Shown here piece after piece: positions 23,097-33,095 of a DNA stretch of 64,000 bases. The DNA lies in assembly GCA_030765065.1 (NCBI GenBank), contig CM060990.1:498656190-498720189 (forward strand). Reading direction: 5' to 3'. Position 1 is the first letter of the stretch. The number at the start of each line of letters is the position of its first letter. The notes beneath the pieces are model-generated. The model did not search any database. It was not told the origin of the DNA and saw only the letters and a list, made by a program, of their open reading frames with translations. The translations under genes and the position numbers were made by a program. The stretch comes from Deroplatys truncata. Lineage: Eukaryota > Arthropoda > Insecta > Mantodea > Mantidae.

Positions 23097-24321
23097 TTAA
23101 AAGAATCTTTTGCTTAACCTTTGGGCCCGGGCTTTTTGTATGGATTTGGTCAGACTCCATAGCTTCCTCGGAGGGAGGGCCCACGCGCTCAGTGCCAGAA
23201 ACCGATTCAAGCGCCGTGAATCGGTTCTGTGTGGCGATGGGTGATGGGTGCCGCTGAGCGCGGCTTGTCCCAGGACCTTCCTGGGACAGCGACCTCCGAG
23301 GAGGAGAAGGTTAAGTTTTGTTACCGCGCGCACGCGGAGAGTCGTTTAGAAAATCTTCCCTACGAAGTTTCTGCTTGGGTTTCTTTTCAGCGGCTTGGGA
23401 CTTCATTGACTTGGGACCAGGTTTATACGGCTTGGTAACTGTAGCCTTAATGGACGGCCGGATGGTAGTGGCGGTTAATCCAGTCATGGTCCAGGTCTGA
23501 GTTTCGGCATCTACTCGTGGTACTGGCGAGGCAACAACAGAACTAAAGGTGCCAGATCGCAGGAGTGAAGGTTGGCGCGCATGGTAACGCCTCCGGGCTT
23601 CAGCGAAGGAGAGTTTTTCTTTTACCCGGATCTCCTGGATCGCCTTCTCGTCCAAGTACCGCGGACAGTCGGCAAACGAAGCAGAATGTGACCCTTTACA
23701 ATTAACGCAGACGGGGGCTGTTGAACAGGTAACTTCGTGTGAGGGCTGGCTACATGTTGCACAGATGTTAACGGCACTCTTACATGAGACTTGCGTATGC
23801 CCAAAACGTTGGCATTTAAAACAACGCAGAGGTCTAGGAATATAAGGCCTCACAGAAATCCGTTCGTACGCCGTCGCGTTTGGCCTGAACTCGATGGACC
23901 GCTGTCACCTTCTGGTCTGCAAGATATTCTACCAGGTCCTCGTCCGATATACCATCGAGGCTATGGGTGGTAATGACGCCCCGACAGAATTCAATGTGCG
24001 GTGCTTCTCCACACGGATGGGATAGCCGTGGAGAAGCGTAGCGCGCAACAAGGTCTTACTTTGCTGATCGGATTTCGTTTGGGTTAATAAGGAACCATTC
24101 CGTAGACGAGTGCAGGACTGAACCGCACCAGCAATAGCATCAATGCCCTTTTGAATGATGAAAGGGTTCACCTTCTCAAAACGTTGTCCTTCGGTTCGTG
24201 AAATGACCAAGTAACAACCAGTTGACGGTGGTGTCACTTCTGTTACATAAACTTTTCGGCGCTTGTTGGTAGTAACGGAGGAAGGGTGCTCCATAGCGAA
24301 ATAAATCCTCCACCATTGCAA
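23097..24321 (-). pseudogene. ORF1 of copy 2, with internal deletion
   Basis: A Gag-like ORF1 beginning MQWWRIYFAMEHP. A 71-bp deletion at about 23869 (compare 50894-50965 in copy 5) removes the segment just before the zinc knuckles and shifts the frame; both edges carry GTAC/ATAC, so short homology may have guided it. A 1-nt loss near 23985 breaks the N-terminal part as well. The knuckle region itself (CFKCQRFGHTQVSC, CATCSQPSHEVTC, CVNCKGSHSASFADC) is intact. Confidence 0.88.
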
Positions 24322-24803
24322 CCGTCTCCGACCTCGGGCTCTGACTTCCCGGGCGTTACCCCGGCTTGGGTGAGTGGCCTATCTATACCAGACTCACCCC
24401 AGGGTCACACCTCCCAGAACATAGACAGAGGGACCCAATCGCCGTCAGAAGTCAGCATCTCATGCACTGGCCCCCCCGCGGGACTGCAGTTGAACAGCGG
24501 ATACGAACACATACGCTACATGACGACCCTGGGTGGTGAGGATGACGCAATTACCCACTCACCCAGCTGCGCACCCCGTGCGCGGGTATCCGTCAGGCTG
24601 TGTCCACGGAGGATTTAAATAAAAAGATAAAAGAAACTAAAACTGTGTGGGCGTTTCGCACGCAAGGTAGGCCGGCGAAGAAGTAAAAGAGGCGTAAATG
24701 AATGAACGTGGGGCGAAATGCGCAGAAATAGAGAAGAAAGAAACGATAGTGAGGTGCGGTATGAATGTGATGCAAAGAACGCACGAGAGCCTACCTTGTG
24801 TAC

Positions 24804-25051
24804 ACCGGTCACGAGAAGAACCCACCTCCACCGGATGGGGGTGAGGGGATGAATGTGGCGATGATTGGCTCGGGAACCCCCGGGTGCGCCAAAAACCCGT
24901 ACTCACATAAGGTGAGCCCCTGAGGGGACCGGTCACGAGAAGAACCCACCTCGACCGGATGGGGGTGAGGGGATGAATGTGGCGATGATTGGCTCGGGAA
25001 CCCCCGGGTGCGCCAAAAACCCGTACTCACATAAGGTGAGCCCCTGAGGGG
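24804..25051 (-). repeat. Two tandem 124-bp 5' units of copy 2
   Basis: 24804-24927 and 24928-25051 are head-to-tail copies of the terminal 124 bp, each from ACCGGTCACGAG to CCCCTGAGGGG. I see one difference (CACCTCCACC versus CACCTCGACC). Copies 1 and 3 have a single unit and copy 5 has a second, diverged partial unit. The arrangement resembles the tandem 5' monomers of some non-LTR families, or a template jump during cDNA synthesis. Confidence 0.9.
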
Positions 25052-25065
25052 ATTATGTACTGTTG

Positions 25066-25449
25066 AATGAGGAGCAAGTTTTATGCATTAAACAGTAAAA
25101 TCTAAAATTCAAATTTAAATATAGATATCCCAAATTTAGGGAAATAAATTAAAATACTCTGAATGAGCTTAAGCAAACACTTGAACTTCAAACATGGAAT
25201 CAACTTACCAAACAAGTACGACCAACAATAAATCTAATAACTTTCTGCAGCATCACAAAACTCATTTTGATGCTTGCTTCCAGGTCAAATTTACCAAAAT
25301 ATCTAACTTCATGGGTGAAAATGCCTGGATCACATTAGCAAACATAAAAGAGAACTATGCCAGCAAGTTAGAACTATTAACAATTCAGATTTAAAACACT
25401 ATTTTAAAAAAATACTATAAAATTCTAAAAAAGGTTATAAATGCAGCTT
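25066..25449. other. Unique-looking spacer, no gene recognised
   Basis: AT-rich sequence between copies 2 and 4. It continues the flank that ends at 13029. A 66-codon open frame on the plus strand at 25194-25394 has no recognisable family and low-complexity composition, so I do not call it. Confidence 0.5.
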
Positions 25450-25461
25450 TATATTACATTA
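25450..25461. repeat. Target-site duplication of copy 4
   Basis: TATATTACATTA occurs here and at 29598-29609. It defines the 5'-truncated copy 4 at both ends. Confidence 0.85.
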
Positions 25462-25476
25462 TGATGATATGCGGCT

Positions 25477-25513
25477 TAAGGGCGCTAAACTGCTGCGGTC
25501 ATCAGTGCCCTTA
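25477..25513 (-). promoter_or_regulatory. 3'-terminal stem-loop, copy 4
   Basis: The same hairpin with one stem change (AGTGCCCTTA on the plus strand), giving a single A-C mismatch in the RNA stem. Only a short TGA tail follows. Confidence 0.7.
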
Positions 25514-25609
25514 CAATGTAGAAAATATGAAGTCAAAAGATAAAAACAGGTAAAAGAACCGCATAATTAAAAAACGGGACGTAAACCCGCGATGTCCAAA
25601 AGGCTAAAA

Positions 25610-25719
25610 ATAACAATAAGATAACAATAACAATAATGATAACAATAACAACAAGAATAACAATAAGAACAATAAAATCAATAACAACAATAAAATCAAT
25701 AACAACAACAATAACAATA
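25610..25719. repeat. AAC/AAT microsatellite in 3' UTR, copy 4
   Basis: The longest of the family's simple-repeat tracts, with AAAATCAAT interruptions. Confidence 0.8.
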
Positions 25720-25884
25720 CAAATATCTGAAAAACCAACACACTAAAGGCATAGGCAATAAACGATTAAAACGTGTCAAGAACTATGGAATGCGAGGGAC
25801 ATGAGCGCCATATGTCCACTGGGGAATAGAGTCCCCATAAAAACTGACAGAATAAAAGTAATAAGCTAAAAGACGCTCAACGCA

Positions 25885-28800
25885 TTAAATGCCCAGATTA
25901 AAATCACTGTCATGAATAAAACGTAAAACACATTCCACAGCATGCGTGTCGTCTGCCAAAACGTTGGCTAAGCCAACAGGCAGACCTACACGAGCACGCA
26001 ATGCAGCTAAAACCTGACACTCTGTTAAAATGTGACGCACCGTTAAGGGCACGTCACACTGCCCACAGAGTGGTGCGGGGTCACCACTGAGCAAATACCT
26101 ATGACTAAAAACACAATGTCCAATTCGTAAGCGGGCTAAAAGTACCTCCTCCCGACGTGAAGAACGAGAAGAGGTACCCCAGATTAACGGGAGAGGCTTA
26201 ACCTCCCGCAACTTGTTCCCCCGGAGGGCCGTCCACTCATCGCGCCAGCGCGAGAGGATGCGGCGACGTAAAAGAGCACACGAATCTGACGAGGGAACTA
26301 CAGAGCTAAAAAATCTGGGTAATAAAATCGCCGATTTCGCAGCGGCGTCGGCAGACTCGTTACCTGAGATGCCCACATGACCTGGAATCCACATGAAGGA
26401 GACGCTGATGCCAGAGACACCGAGCGAGTGGAGCAGGTCATGTATGCGCTGTACGAGTGGGTGGTAATTGTACAGCGCATGAATAGCCTGAAGGGCACTC
26501 AGAGAGTCCGTACAAATAAAACAGTGCCGTAAGTCGTGCCGCTGAATGAATAAAACAGATTGATAAATGCTAAAAAGTTCGGCGGTAAAAATTGAACATT
26601 GTTGAGGTAAACGAAAAGTAAAACTCCGTACACCAAAAACAAAGGCACATCCTACTCCAACATCAGTCTTAGACCCATCAGTATATATAAAATGACAGCC
26701 CCCGAACTGCGCCTGTAGTTCTAAAAAGGCGGATCTAAGAACAGAAGCAGGGGTCGCATTTTTCGGCATCGACGTTAGCCCAAGGTGGATGTGGGCCTCA
26801 GCGCGCGACCATGGAGGAAAACGAGTTTCCCCTCGGGTAAGGGCCGGCGCTGGCGTAACGTCCAAATGCCGAAGTAGCAGTCGAAATCGAACCCCTGGGG
26901 GGAGCAATGCAGAGGAGCTAATGAAATATTGTCCATCTAGCGAATCCTCGTAAAATACATCGAAGGACGGGTGGTTAGCCAAGCTTGAGAGCCGACAAGC
27001 ATAGCTACATAAGAGCATCTCACGCCTGAAAGACAGCGGAGGCTCTGCAGCCTCAGCGTAAAGACTGGGCACGGGGCTAGTTGGAAAGGCCCCTGTAGCG
27101 ACTCTAATACCACGATGATGAATGGGATTCAAACGACGTAACACAGATGGACGTGGCGACGAATAAACTATACACCCGTAATCAAGTTTGGATCGGACCA
27201 AAGAGCGATAAAGGCGAAGAAGGACGGTCCGATCAGCTCCCCAGGATGTGCCACTTAAAACACGTAAAAGATTAAGAGAATGGTCACACTTTGCCTTTAA
27301 AAAGGAAACGTGCGAGGTCCAACACAACTTCCTATCAAAAATCAACCCCAAAAATTTCGCCTCGTCTGCAAACGGAAGTATCCCTGGCCCAAGATGGAGA
27401 GAGGGCGGAGGGAAATACTTCCGGCGCCAAAAGTTGATGCAGACGGATTTCTCGGCGGAGAAATTAAAGCCGTTGGCGTTACTCCAGGCGTAGAGACGGT
27501 CGATACAGCTCTGGAGACGGCGTTCGAGTAGACAGGTCCGCCGTGAACTGCAATAAATAGCGAAATCGTCAACAAAAAGGGACGATGAAATGCCAGGTGG
27601 AATACAATCAACAATGGGGTTGATAGCAATCGCAAAAAGTGTGACACTGAGTACAGAGCCCTGCGGTACTCCGTTCTCTTGAATAAAACGACGAGATAAA
27701 ACCGAGCCCACACGTACACGAAAGACGCGGTCCGTCATAAACTCCCGAAGAAATATGGGAAGACGACCGCGGATATTCCAATCGTGAAGTGTACGTAAAA
27801 TGCCGCCCCTCCAACAAGTGTCATAAGCTTTCTCCAGGTCAAAAAATACAGCCACGGTTTGACACTTTCTCAGAAATCCATTCATAATATGCGTCGACAA
27901 GGACACCAGATGGTCGACGGTAGAGCGATAGCGACGAAACCCGCACTGAGCGTTCGCTAGAAGTTTCTGAGACTCAAGCCACCATGTCAACCGCCCGTTG
28001 ATCATGCGCTCCATCACCTTACAAATGCAACTGGTGAGGGAGATAGGGCGGTAGCTGGAAGGTAGTTGGCGATCCTTCCCAGGCTTAAGTATAGGGACAA
28101 TGGTGGCTTCGCGCCAAACGGAAGGAAAAATGCCGTCTTGCCAAATACGGTTATAGACCTGTAAGAGAAATAGTTTACTGTCGGCTGAAAGGTTCTTTAA
28201 CATCAGGACATGAATGCCGTCCGGCCCGGGAGCGGAGTGCCGAGAGCAGTGAAGAGCGTGCTCCAGCTCCCTCATTGTGAATAGTTCGTTATAGCATTCA
28301 TCATTAACAGACCGAAAAGTATATGATGCGGAATCCTGCCGGTCTTTAATAGAGCGAAAGCCGGCGGAATAATGGTCTGAACTGGAAACCGCCGCAAAGG
28401 CAGAACCCAGAGTGTTAGCGATGGCAGCCGGATCCACTATGGTGGCATTAGAAACCTGAAGGCCAGAAACAGTACAATGTGACACTTTACCTGAGAAGCG
28501 ACGAAGTTGATCCCAAACAACGGATGAAGGCGTAAAACGATTAAAAGACTCGACAAAACGAGCCCAAGATGCCTTCTTGCTATCCTGAATAATGCGACGA
28601 GCCCTGGCGCGCGATTGTTTAAAAGTCACCAAATTATCAAGTGTAGGGTGGCGCCGAAACACCCTAAGTGCAGTCCTACGGGCACAAACGGCGTCCCGAC
28701 AATCCTCGTTCCACCACGGAACAGGTGGCCGCCGAGGTTGGGAGGATGAACGGGGTATTGCACGTTCGGCGGCTGAGAAAATAATAGACGTAAGGTGCTG

Positions 28801-29574
28801 CACTAGTTGATTAATGTCGGAGAAGGGCTGGTCCTCAAAATGCACGAGGCTGGAATACAAGCTCCAGTCGGCTTTTGCGAATATCCAGGTAGGTACTCTG
28901 GAATGCTGTACGTGGTGCGACAGAAGAGAAACGATGCAGGGGAAATGGTCGCTGGAGTAGGTGTCAGCGACGACGTTCCACTGAAGGCGACGTGCAAGCT
29001 GGATTGAGCAAAGGGCAAGGTCCAGGTGAGAGAAAGTACCAGAAGAATCAGAAATAAAAGTAGGTGCACCGGTATTGAGGATGGAAAGATTGAACTGATA
29101 AAAAATGTCGGAAAGAAGAGTTCCCCTCGCACAAGCCCTTGGCGAACCCCATAGTGGGTGATGGGCATTAAAATCTCCCAACAGAAGAAATGGTGGCGGG
29201 AGAGCGGACAGGAGAGATCGAATGTCCGCGGGAGCGAGGGGAGACGATGGAGGTGTATACACAGAACAAACAGAAAAGAAAAAACCGGGTAACTGCAGTC
29301 TAATGGCAACAGCTTGCAAGTCGGATGTAAGTGTGACAGGTGTAAAATGAACGTCGTTACGCACTAAGAACATGACACCTCCATGAGCAGGAGTACCCTC
29401 CTCCGGTTCAAGGTCGTAGCGAACCGGAGTATATCCTCGGAGATCAAAAGGATCGTGAGGGCGAAGCTTAGTCTCCTGCAAACATACGACCATAGGCGAA
29501 TGGGAACGCAATAAAAGTTGCAGTTCCGCCCTATGCGATCGTACACCACGTACATTCCAGGTCAGGATAGCCAT
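25885..29574 (-). CDS. Intact ORF2: endonuclease, reverse transcriptase, RNase H (copy 4)
   Basis: A 1229-aa open frame, the only undamaged ORF2 in the window. The APE-type endonuclease spans residues 1-215 (N7, E34, D134-N136 in GDFNAHH, D209-H210 in SSDH) and would nick the target. The reverse transcriptase is at about 430-710: GPDG at 460, YRPISLTS at 518, first catalytic Asp D579 in FFDLEKAYD, NGVPQGSVLS at 634, and the catalytic pair D669-D670 in LFVDDF, which is F-V-D-D rather than the common Y-A-D-D. RNase H is at about 960-1085 with D966, E999, D1023, H1066 and D1076 all present. The C-terminus has C1170-C1173-H1181-C1186. The start MAILTWNVRG is shared by all copies. The promoter-bearing 5' UTR is gone, so expression would depend on flanking DNA. 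Confidence 0.93.
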   Translation of the reverse strand: MAILTWNVRGVRSHRAELQLLLRSHSPMVVCLQETKLRPHDPFDLRGYTPVRYDLEPEEGTPAHGGVMFLVRNDVHFTPVTLTSDLQAVAIRLQLPGFFFSVCSVYTPPSSPLAPADIRSLLSALPPPFLLLGDFNAHHPLWGSPRACARGTLLSDIFYQFNLSILNTGAPTFISDSSGTFSHLDLALCSIQLARRLQWNVVADTYSSDHFPCIVSLLSHHVQHSRVPTWIFAKADWSLYSSLVHFEDQPFSDINQLVQHLTSIIFSAAERAIPRSSSQPRRPPVPWWNEDCRDAVCARRTALRVFRRHPTLDNLVTFKQSRARARRIIQDSKKASWARFVESFNRFTPSSVVWDQLRRFSGKVSHCTVSGLQVSNATIVDPAAIANTLGSAFAAVSSSDHYSAGFRSIKDRQDSASYTFRSVNDECYNELFTMRELEHALHCSRHSAPGPDGIHVLMLKNLSADSKLFLLQVYNRIWQDGIFPSVWREATIVPILKPGKDRQLPSSYRPISLTSCICKVMERMINGRLTWWLESQKLLANAQCGFRRYRSTVDHLVSLSTHIMNGFLRKCQTVAVFFDLEKAYDTCWRGGILRTLHDWNIRGRLPIFLREFMTDRVFRVRVGSVLSRRFIQENGVPQGSVLSVTLFAIAINPIVDCIPPGISSSLFVDDFAIYCSSRRTCLLERRLQSCIDRLYAWSNANGFNFSAEKSVCINFWRRKYFPPPSLHLGPGILPFADEAKFLGLIFDRKLCWTSHVSFLKAKCDHSLNLLRVLSGTSWGADRTVLLRLYRSLVRSKLDYGCIVYSSPRPSVLRRLNPIHHRGIRVATGAFPTSPVPSLYAEAAEPPLSFRREMLLCSYACRLSSLANHPSFDVFYEDSLDGQYFISSSALLPPGVRFRLLLRHLDVTPAPALTRGETRFPPWSRAEAHIHLGLTSMPKNATPASVLRSAFLELQAQFGGCHFIYTDGSKTDVGVGCAFVFGVRSFTFRLPQQCSIFTAELFSIYQSVLFIQRHDLRHCFICTDSLSALQAIHALYNYHPLVQRIHDLLHSLGVSGISVSFMWIPGHVGISGNESADAAAKSAILLPRFFSSVVPSSDSCALLRRRILSRWRDEWTALRGNKLREVKPLPLIWGTSSRSSRREEVLLARLRIGHCVFSHRYLLSGDPAPLCGQCDVPLTVRHILTECQVLAALRARVGLPVGLANVLADDTHAVECVLRFIHDSDFNLGI

Positions 29575-29609
29575 TAAGAATAAGGGGATAAACTTTATAT
29601 ATTACATTA

Positions 29610-29739
29610 GAATAAACTGGTTCAACAATCTGACAATAGAATAAAAGCTATTTGAAATTTAATAAATAGAGAAGTGGGTAAACTGTCACTAAAAATGACT
29701 CAATACTACTAAATGTTAACAACCAAGACATTAGCAAAC
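29610..29739. other. Short AT-rich spacer
   Basis: No feature recognised. It may already be part of the decayed element that follows. Confidence 0.4.
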
Positions 29740-30565
29740 CTCATGAAGTTACAGAAAATGTTAACCAAATCTTCTTGGATGTAACGAAGAAACTAAGCAG
29801 TAATTATGAAAGTAAAGGGGCATCGTTAGAATTTCTGAGATCAGTTTTCGCAAATGAAGTGCCTAATTTAACGCTAATATAACATCTTCTGAAATACATA
29901 AAATTATCCACTCTTTCAACAAAAAAAAAATCTTTTGGTTATGATAAAATAACAATCAAACTCCTAAAATCTTGCTATTATCAAATTCGCATTCCACTTA
30001 CTTATGCAATGGATCACTGAATACCAGAATTTTTCTTGATAGAATGAAATTCCTCATTGTTAAACCCCTTTTCAAAAGAGGCAAACACAATGATGTTTCA
30101 AATTACAAACCAATATTTCTCCTGCCACTCATTTCAAAAGTTCTTGAAAAGCTGATATTTAATAGGTTGTATGATTACTATTAATGCAACCACATACTTG
30201 TCACGGATCAGTTTGATTTCCAAAATGGAATATCTACAAAAACATAAATTACAAACTTACACATAAATTGTTAACTGCATTAAATGAAAAAATGCACATA
30301 GGTGGAATTTTCTGTGACCTAGCAAAGGCATTTGATTGTGTTAATCATGATATTCCAATGGCAAAATTAGAATTTTGTGGACTAAAAAATGAAATTATAA
30401 ATTGTTTTATATTATGTATAAGTTAAAGAAAACAGCGATGAAGTCAACGTCAATATTTTTTATAAAAAGCGAACATCTAACTGGAAAACAATAGTAATTG
30501 GAGTACCCAAGGATCGATATTACAGCCTTTATTATTTCTGATCGATATAAATGACTCATCATTAT
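29740..30565 (+). pseudogene. Decayed reverse transcriptase of a second non-LTR element, N-terminal RT part
   Basis: On the plus strand the RT order of a Jockey/CR1-like element can be read across several frames: a GYDKITIKLLKS-like segment at 29938; FLIVKPLFKRGKHNDVSNYK, then P-I-F-L-L-P and SKVLEKLIFNRLYDYY (30040-30183); GIFCDLAKAFDCVNHD with the first catalytic Asp (about 30307-30350); and a G-V-P stretch leading to PLLFLID (about 30500-30548). The catalytic DD block is missing because the fragment stops there. It differs clearly from the I-type family (no RNase H seen, AT-rich codons). The C-terminal piece at 41390-41790, on the same strand, is of the same type. Confidence 0.7.
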
Positions 30566-31268
30566 AAGTATGTTATAATGAACTACACCGAAATACTTTC
30601 AGAGAATGTGGAGGTGCCTGAAACAAGTAATTTGAGATAGCAGATGTATAGCCTGTCTGTTCAAATTTTGAAGTTACGACTAAGTTTCTAAGGTGCCAGT
30701 ACACCTATGGCTAATGATGATACTCAGGGGGGTCTCTTCCCGCATCGTTTTCGCTTGTACTGCTTTCGGTCCGCCTGCTGCATGACGTCATCGAGAGTGA
30801 AGTTTTAGCTAGCCAGTATTCTGCACCGTACTTTTCGGCATGAAAGTTCGTATAATATTCTCGTTATACAATCTGTTTCGACCCTATACTACTTGAAACA
30901 AAATCGCATCTATAACTAGACTTAGTCTTGGAAATAATAAACACAAACCTGTCTTTTTACAGCTAAATACCCAACTGGCGCCAATTTCATTTCTCCTTGA
31001 AATATTCACTAAAACGCTGTCGATATATGAAATTTGGTCTTGAGGGATGACTTACAGCATACATGTTATTCAAAGAAAGAGAGATATGTAGATATAAAGG
31101 AGATATTTGTTATATTAAAGTTGTTCGGAAGCTCTAAGTTGCAAGCTTTAAAACCATTTTCTTAGTTTATGCTATTGCTTGACTTTAATTATATTATGTT
31201 AAAGAAAACCGATAACACATTATTCGGCCAATTTTAGCAACGAAAATAAAATAAGTTATACGCTATAT
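30566..31268. other. No gene recognised
   Basis: Sequence of mixed composition, with a GC-richer patch at 30720-30835 that includes TGACGTCA (30785-30792), a CRE-like octamer. I see no repeat family or ORF. GTTATACGCTAT at 31255-31266, just before the LTR element, recurs at 36137-36148 just after it. Confidence 0.4.
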
Positions 31269-31754
31269 TGTGGCATGTGCACAGATTATATATTGGTAAT
31301 GCGCCCTCTGGTTACCCAAGTTGAAGGTTGGCAGTTTATCTGAGGAGGGGTGTTTAAGGGGAAACAGTCTCATTGGTGGGGATGGCGTTAGTGACGCCAA
31401 GCTTAACGGGTTTTCTCAGTCAGTCTGTTACTAGTCTTTGAGTCAGGTGAACGGATAGCTGCTCTACGATATGGCGTCCTCGCCCCGGCAGACACATGGG
31501 GTAAGTCTTTGTTAAATAAATCTATTTGTCACCCTTCTTTGATACTTTTATTATGGTAGAATAGAATCCTTGCCTCTCCCTTCAGCCAGGAATTATATTA
31601 GTGTAAATTATGTTGTGAATTTAACTTTAGCTGCGTCCCTTTGTCGGTGCCTCTTAAATTAAAGTTTCCTTTGTTTGAATAACGATCCCTCTCGCAAGCG
31701 AGTTGCCCACCACTGAAGTTAAATAATTAATTACAAAATGTGAGGCACGCGACA
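31269..31754 (+). repeat. 5' LTR
   Basis: TG...CA bounded. It contains AATAAA at 31515-31520 and a GGGGTAAGT splice-donor-like sequence at 31498-31506. Identical to the 3' LTR except for one base. Confidence 0.92.
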
Positions 31755-31757
31755 AAT

Positions 31758-31775
31758 TGGCGGAGGCGCCGAGCA
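31758..31775 (+). other. Probable primer-binding site
   Basis: TGGCGGAGGCGCCGAGCA starts three bases after the 5' LTR. It begins with TGG, the complement of a tRNA CCA end. I do not recognise the tRNA. The sequence contains a small GGCGCC palindrome. Confidence 0.55.
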
Positions 31776-32858
31776 ATTGGTTTGATTTGTTTTGAGATTT
31801 TAAGTGCAAAATTTTTTTCCCCTCCAAATTTAACGGTTTGTCCTCCACGTGGTCGTGAAAAATGTAAAGTTCTTTCTGGCTGAAGGGTAAGGATTTTTAT
31901 ACTTTTATTTGTGATTCTCTTCTTCTAAATTTTGTTTCCATCATTTCTGAAAGTTTGGTGTCGAAATTTCAATTTTGAGTTCATTTTTGCATATTTTCCC
32001 ATTGTCTGCCGGGTGACGCTAAAGCTTCTGACTCCATTTTCCCTTTGTGTTGGCTTCATTTCCTTTAAATTATATCACTGTGTTCCGTTCTTCGGGCTGG
32101 TTAATTTCAAAAAATGTTTCTGTGAAAGTTGAGTTCTGAAACGAGCGAGATAGTTGTAGTTTCAAAATGTGCTCGTCACGTGTTGGCTATCCGTTTGCAA
32201 ATCTTGTTTTCTGTGCTTATTAGCAGTGGTTTGGAAATGTATAACTTTATATATCAGTGATTGTGATTTCTAGCTATTTACTGCACTTTTCTGGGTCATT
32301 CTTCGTGTAACTTTTATGTACGCACGTGTGTTGTGTAATTCCCGCGTGGTCATGCATTTCAGCAATAATTTTTAGCTTGTGAAACCAGTCTTCCTCAGCA
32401 CGTGTTTTGGCGCGTTTATTTGCGTGTGCATATCAGATTATATACATTTGATTTAAGAAAACAAAAGAGAAGTTTTGTGTGCTAGTTTAAATTACAAGTT
32501 TGTATTCTGCTCCTTTTGAGAATCTTCGCGGTGGTCACAGTAGGTGTGACGTGTTTTTTTTTAACTTCCAGTTCGAGGTTTCTCACTGAAGCTATCATTT
32601 TGTTTTCTTCCATGTGTTCATTCTGATTAAAAATCTTGGTATTGTGTCCAAGTGGCTTGTGTAGCCGTGTGTTAGTATAATTTTCTGATATTTCGCCGCG
32701 GGCGCTTAATTGTGTTCTTTCTGCAACTGTTTTATTTGGCTATGTTCTGATCTTGCTACTTACATTCATGTGATGCTATAAGTGTTTAGTTTGGTGTAAT
32801 CTGAATTGCTTGGTCCTACTGTTTGTTTATTGGTTGCGTTATCTTTTGTGCTGCAATC

Positions 32859-33095
32859 ATGCCTAAGCGACGTACTGCACAGAAATCTGATATAGCAATT
32901 GTTCCAGTTAGCGAGCATAGCGAGGTAGATTCTATGTCTAGTGTTGGTACGCCTGTTGCAAAGCAATCAGCTGTCTGCCGCCGGTCATTGACCCCTCTCA
33001 CGTGGAGCATTCCAACGAGTTGTCGCCGTATGAGTTATTTTAGAATTTTGCAATGTTGGCTACTACTGCTATTGGCCGCTCTGAGAAAATCATAA
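32859..33095 (+). pseudogene. Possible remnant of a gag start
   Basis: An ATG at 32859 opens a frame of about 79 codons (MPKRRTAQKSDIAIVPVSEH, then Ser/Thr-rich, then hydrophobic to the stop). A basic start after a long leader is where a Gypsy-type gag would begin, but there is no capsid or zinc-knuckle sequence behind it. It could equally be a chance frame. No function is claimed. Confidence 0.25.

Larger units (their letters stand above)
13044..25051 (-). mobile_element. Full-length I-type retrotransposon, copy 2, interrupted by copy 3
   Basis: The element's own sequence is 13044-16285 (3' UTR and most of ORF2) plus 22229-25051 (start of ORF2, ORF1, 5' UTR), about 6.05 kb once the nested copy and its duplicated target are removed. 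The identical 14-bp duplication at 13030-13043 and 25052-25065 bounds it. It keeps the same order of parts as copy 1 but has a doubled 124-bp 5' unit. Both reading frames carry several deletions, so the copy is dead. Confidence 0.92.
25462..29597 (-). mobile_element. 5'-truncated I-type retrotransposon, copy 4
   Basis: A 4136-bp insertion with a 12-bp target-site duplication. The 5' break lies only about 23 nt upstream of the ORF2 ATG: the shared sequence ends at GGGGATAAACT and the flank starts after two or three extra bases. ORF1 and the 5' UTR are absent, while ORF2 is fully open. Truncation of this kind is usual for target-primed reverse transcription. Its preserved ORF2 suggests recent insertion. 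Confidence 0.92.
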
